This document shows positions 61,167 through 64,000 of a DNA stretch of 64,000 nucleotides, piece after piece. Source of the DNA: Treponema vincentii. Lineage in GTDB: Bacteria; Spirochaetota; Spirochaetia; Treponematales; Treponemataceae. A program made the translations under genes and the position numbers. Under the pieces are notes generated by a model that saw nothing but the letters and a program-made list of their open reading frames with translations, made no database searches and had not been told where the DNA came from. Each line of letters begins with the position of its first letter. Position 1 is the stretch's first letter. The stretch is from assembly GCF_010365865.1 (NCBI RefSeq), contig NZ_CP048020.1, positions 1,612,001 to 1,676,000 of the forward strand. The letters are read 5' to 3'.

Positions 61167-63930
61167 ATAGAACTCCCGTCTCATCCGTCGATACCGTTCT
61201 CCCCTTAGGAATATCTATTCGAAAACGTACACGCGAAACAGTACCGTCTTGGAATACTTTTCCGTTGCTTAATCGCCGCTGTGCTTTCACTTCTGCAGAA
61301 AAAATACCGCGGGATAGACGCGCAATGTCCTTAAAGCTGACCATCGGCTTTGTTGCACCGTCTGCACGAATATCGGCTGTAAACACTACCCGTCCGGAAG
61401 AATCGGAGAGTTTAAAATGATAATGTGTAGCATCCGATACTCTATCCCACTTAAAATCGATACTCCGGTTTGATTTAAAAAAAGAAGCATCTAATACCGT
61501 ATCTGTTTTGGGGAAACCAAATACAACCTGTGGCAGTGGAGGTACCGGTAAAACGGTAAATACAAACCGTTTCCGCGACGAAATATCAAATCCTTCCGGT
61601 ATCGTGGCTTTTACTTCCCATGTATATCTTCCCGATTCGAGCGGTGGCGCCTGTATTTCTGTAGACGGATCCGATACTTCAAAAACCGGATTAGCAGTAC
61701 CCGATTTTCTCAATATGAGTTTTGATGTAGCAGGAGAAACAACCGATTTCCACTTAAAGGTAAACGGATTAAGCGCAGCCTCAAGTCCGCCTATTTTTAC
61801 CCCGTCAGCCGGATATAACAGTTCTACAGGTTTTAGATGCATAAGTGCGAAGCTATGATCAACAGCTAAGCCGTACCGCCGCGTCGACGTTACGGAAGCG
61901 GAGGCAAAGCCTTGAATACTAACTCGGTAGTTGCCTTCTAAGACACGTTGCAAAGCAATTTCAACTTTAGTCTCGGTAATAAATAAGTTTTCATATAACG
62001 GAGAATCTTCCTGACCGATTTTTGTAATACGCACCTGATAATAATCCGCGCCCTTAACAGGTGACCACGCAAATTTCGTTTTACCCTCAGGAAAAACGAT
62101 AACGGTATTCCCGACATCAAATAAATTCGGTTTCTCCAACGGAGGCGCAACAGTAAAATACTTAGGTTCGGTTTTTATCGTCCCCGCTTGACCGCCTTCG
62201 GAGACTATTCTCCAATACCACTGACCTTGCGGTAAAGAAATTCCTTCAATGCCGTTACCGGATGTCTTTATATCGACAGCAAGTGTCGAGAAATCTTGGG
62301 AAGCGGATACTTGAAAGTGTTTTTCCGTTTCGATGTTTGTTTTCCATGTAAACCGGGTATCGGGACACAGAGTATCTGCAAGTACATATCCGTTAGGCGG
62401 GAAAATACCACGCAGTGTATAATCGGTATTAACCGTTTCAAATTTAGCCGGTGCGGAAGCGACCATCTCGGTACCTTTTGAATCGATTCCCGATACCGTC
62501 CAATAGTATTCACCGTTAGGCAAAACCGTTGCGGCATTATCAAGCTTAAAAGAATTGGATTCAACGATGGTATCGACGACAATCGTCTTCATTTGGGCGT
62601 CTTTTGCAACTTTAAGCCGATACGACTTTGTTTCGGAGATGTTTTTCCATGCAAAAGCCATTTCTTTCCCACGCGCAGTTTCCGCCGTTGCCTGAGGAAA
62701 TAACACCTGTGGGATTTCGGCTGCGGCAGCTTGTTTCTCTATATGAAAAAACGATACTTTCGACGCTTCAGGCGCATTTTCAACTCCGATAAGATACCGA
62801 GGGGTAACGCGCCAATACCATGTTCCTTCACCGAACTCGGATAACGTCAGCGATTGAGTATTGATAAAGCGGCTGAATTGGGGGGCTTTCAGTTCAGGAT
62901 TGTCGGCAACTTCCAACAAATAAGAAGCGACAAGGGAATTTCCCTCCCACAAGAATCGTACGATTGGAGCTGTCTCCGTATAGGTATACTCCGCTTCGAA
63001 AGCCGGTTCCAACAGTACCGGAGCAGGAGCCGCAATAATATTCACCTTACCGGATTGCACATTCGCGTCAGACGATCCGGAGGCAGAAGAATAAAGCCTC
63101 CAATAGAATGATCTGTTCTGTTGCGTAAGCGTAAATTCCGTCAAACCGGTAACCGTGTATTTTTGAACTTCATCGGAGAAACTACCGAGCGGTGAAGTCT
63201 CCAGTATTATCTCCTCACCGGTGGGCAATGAGCTTTGCCATTGGAAGGGCACATCGGTGCCGCGGCCGCTCTGGTCAAGCAGTTTAATGTTTTTTCCCGG
63301 TCTTACCACCACAAGCGGAAGCTGAACACCCGCCTGCATTACCGCCCCTTGGGTCAACACTTCGGCAGTGCCTGCTCCATCCTGTCCGGTAACGGCGGCT
63401 TCCCCTTTTTCGACGACAAGCTGCAGACTCCCCTCGCCACTTTTATCCGCACGAAACGAAGACCCTTTTGAAACCTTCGCTGTCGTATTTTCCGAACTAA
63501 TCAGCATATTTGAAGAGTCCGAAGTTTCAACTGACACAAGCCCATCCGTCAGATCAATGCGGGATTCTTCATTATTGACAAACACCTGAATCATTGTATT
63601 TGAACCGAGCTCGACGACATTACGGTCGATAAAATACAATGTTGCTTCCGCTTCGGGGGATGTACGTATCGTATCACCGTTATACACAGGGGAATTCTGT
63701 TGTGGACGATCCCAGACAGCGCGGTCGATAAACTTACGCTGAACCGACTTATACTTATACTGCACGGTCGCAACCGGTGTCTTATCGTTACGTGAAAATG
63801 TTCTATTTAAATTCCTCACGAATAAAAATGAACAAATAAAAATGATCAATAGACAAAGGGCTACAACGGAAATATCCACACCCGGATTTTTAAAACTAGG
63901 ATTGGATTTTGTATTTTTTCTCGTCTTCAT
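61156..63930 (-). CDS. FecR-domain repeat protein, membrane-anchored
   Basis: The 924-residue protein has an N-terminal membrane helix (VALCLLIIFICSFLFV), then a FecR domain (about 60-180, including YNGDTIRTSPEAEATLYFIDRNVVELGSNTMIQVF), and a long run of fibronectin type III-like modules, each with a W-rich strand (FAWKNISETKSYRLKVAKD, then YWRVTPRYL). FecR domains usually sense or bind extracellular ligands or sigma-factor partners; here the architecture suggests a periplasmic adhesin-like scaffold. Its start overlaps a partial upstream gene, and its stop overlaps the downstream surface gene. Confidence 0.88.
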   Translation of the reverse strand: MKTRKNTKSNPSFKNPGVDISVVALCLLIIFICSFLFVRNLNRTFSRNDKTPVATVQYKYKSVQRKFIDRAVWDRPQQNSPVYNGDTIRTSPEAEATLYFIDRNVVELGSNTMIQVFVNNEESRIDLTDGLVSVETSDSSNMLISSENTTAKVSKGSSFRADKSGEGSLQLVVEKGEAAVTGQDGAGTAEVLTQGAVMQAGVQLPLVVVRPGKNIKLLDQSGRGTDVPFQWQSSLPTGEEIILETSPLGSFSDEVQKYTVTGLTEFTLTQQNRSFYWRLYSSASGSSDANVQSGKVNIIAAPAPVLLEPAFEAEYTYTETAPIVRFLWEGNSLVASYLLEVADNPELKAPQFSRFINTQSLTLSEFGEGTWYWRVTPRYLIGVENAPEASKVSFFHIEKQAAAAEIPQVLFPQATAETARGKEMAFAWKNISETKSYRLKVAKDAQMKTIVVDTIVESNSFKLDNAATVLPNGEYYWTVSGIDSKGTEMVASAPAKFETVNTDYTLRGIFPPNGYVLADTLCPDTRFTWKTNIETEKHFQVSASQDFSTLAVDIKTSGNGIEGISLPQGQWYWRIVSEGGQAGTIKTEPKYFTVAPPLEKPNLFDVGNTVIVFPEGKTKFAWSPVKGADYYQVRITKIGQEDSPLYENLFITETKVEIALQRVLEGNYRVSIQGFASASVTSTRRYGLAVDHSFALMHLKPVELLYPADGVKIGGLEAALNPFTFKWKSVVSPATSKLILRKSGTANPVFEVSDPSTEIQAPPLESGRYTWEVKATIPEGFDISSRKRFVFTVLPVPPLPQVVFGFPKTDTVLDASFFKSNRSIDFKWDRVSDATHYHFKLSDSSGRVVFTADIRADGATKPMVSFKDIARLSRGIFSAEVKAQRRLSNGKVFQDGTVSRVRFRIDIPKGRTVSTDETGVLYGK

Positions 63931-64000
63931 TGAGATTTACCTTTGCAAAATCGGGAATAGGGATTCCCAACACATTTCTAATCTGATTAAGACTTGTCGG
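63896..64000 (-). CDS. C-terminal end of an upstream gene (LysM-like), cut by the window
   Basis: The minus strand reads SLNQIRNVLGIPIPDFAKVNLNEDEKK to a stop at 63896-63898, overlapping the FecR start. The segment resembles the second half of a LysM-type repeat (LGIPIPDF), which binds peptidoglycan. Only about 34 residues are in the window, so the assignment is weak. It is the first gene of the FecR operon in this direction. Confidence 0.45.
   Translation of the reverse strand, partial: PTSLNQIRNVLGIPIPDFAKVNLNEDEKKYKIQS

Noticed and set aside
61156-63930. FecI/FecR iron-siderophore regulatory system
   Set aside because: The FecR domain lacks an adjacent sigma factor gene and is fused to long fibronectin-like modules, which fits a surface scaffold better than a sigma regulator.

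Overview
The window looks like chromosomal DNA from a host-associated Treponema, probably an oral species. The block rpsB-tsf-frr-uppS-cdsA-dxr-rseP and the run cheW, DegT-like gene, nadK, recN are in orders I recall from Treponema. The window also has Trep_Strep-type ECF transporter S components, a CpXC-domain protein, FecR-domain surface proteins and lipoproteins with spirochaete-like leaders. The species is my inference; no rRNA is present.

Layout. (1) 1-2200: structured repeat DNA, then an AbrB-like regulator with an ABC exporter. (2) 2400-8490: an AT-rich accessory island bracketed by a roughly 77-bp direct repeat. It holds a tightly coupled two-gene unit (PH-like/TerB-like/membrane protein plus an unrecognised 541-aa protein), an unrecognised 431-aa gene, an ABC-transporter remnant and an orphan antitoxin. 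(3) 8500-15700: two inverted, convergent TetR + ECF cassettes with only one fused double ATPase between them, separated by a decayed SF2 helicase. (4) 15750-28830: housekeeping genes on the minus strand (WD40-like protein, CpXC protein, rseP, dxr, cdsA, uppS, frr, tsf, rpsB, maf, a beta-barrel protein, proS). (5) 29200-34500: two lipoproteins, a NusG-II protein and a patatin. (6) 34600-40770: cheW, a DegT-like gene, nadK, recN, a spirochaete-type protein and an HD protein. (7) 41370-46500: a cNMP-binding protein and a LuxC/LuxE/ACP/metallo-beta-lactamase/MATE gene set without luciferase. (8) 46700-56330: a 4-hydroxybutyrate module (CoA-transferase, FabZ fusion, Nfu, permease; divergently 4-hydroxybutyryl-CoA dehydratase, permease, FeoA-like protein, 4-hydroxybutyrate dehydrogenase). 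Its two divergent arms each carry a sigma-54 promoter. (9) 56400-64000: an EF-hand membrane protein, tRNA-Val, RNase Z and a FecR surface operon.

How the genes work together. The 4-hydroxybutyrate genes form a coherent route from succinate semialdehyde through 4-hydroxybutyrate and its CoA ester to crotonyl-CoA, with Fe-S and iron accessory genes alongside. The Lux-like genes could activate, carry and reduce an acyl chain, with a flippase for export.

Two patterns cut across the window. First, long dispersed repeats fold into serial hairpins whose stems change in a compensated way while loops and linkers stay fixed. Second, four accessory genes are frame-broken, each repaired by removing one base from one or two short homopolymers, while longer homopolymers in intact genes read correctly.
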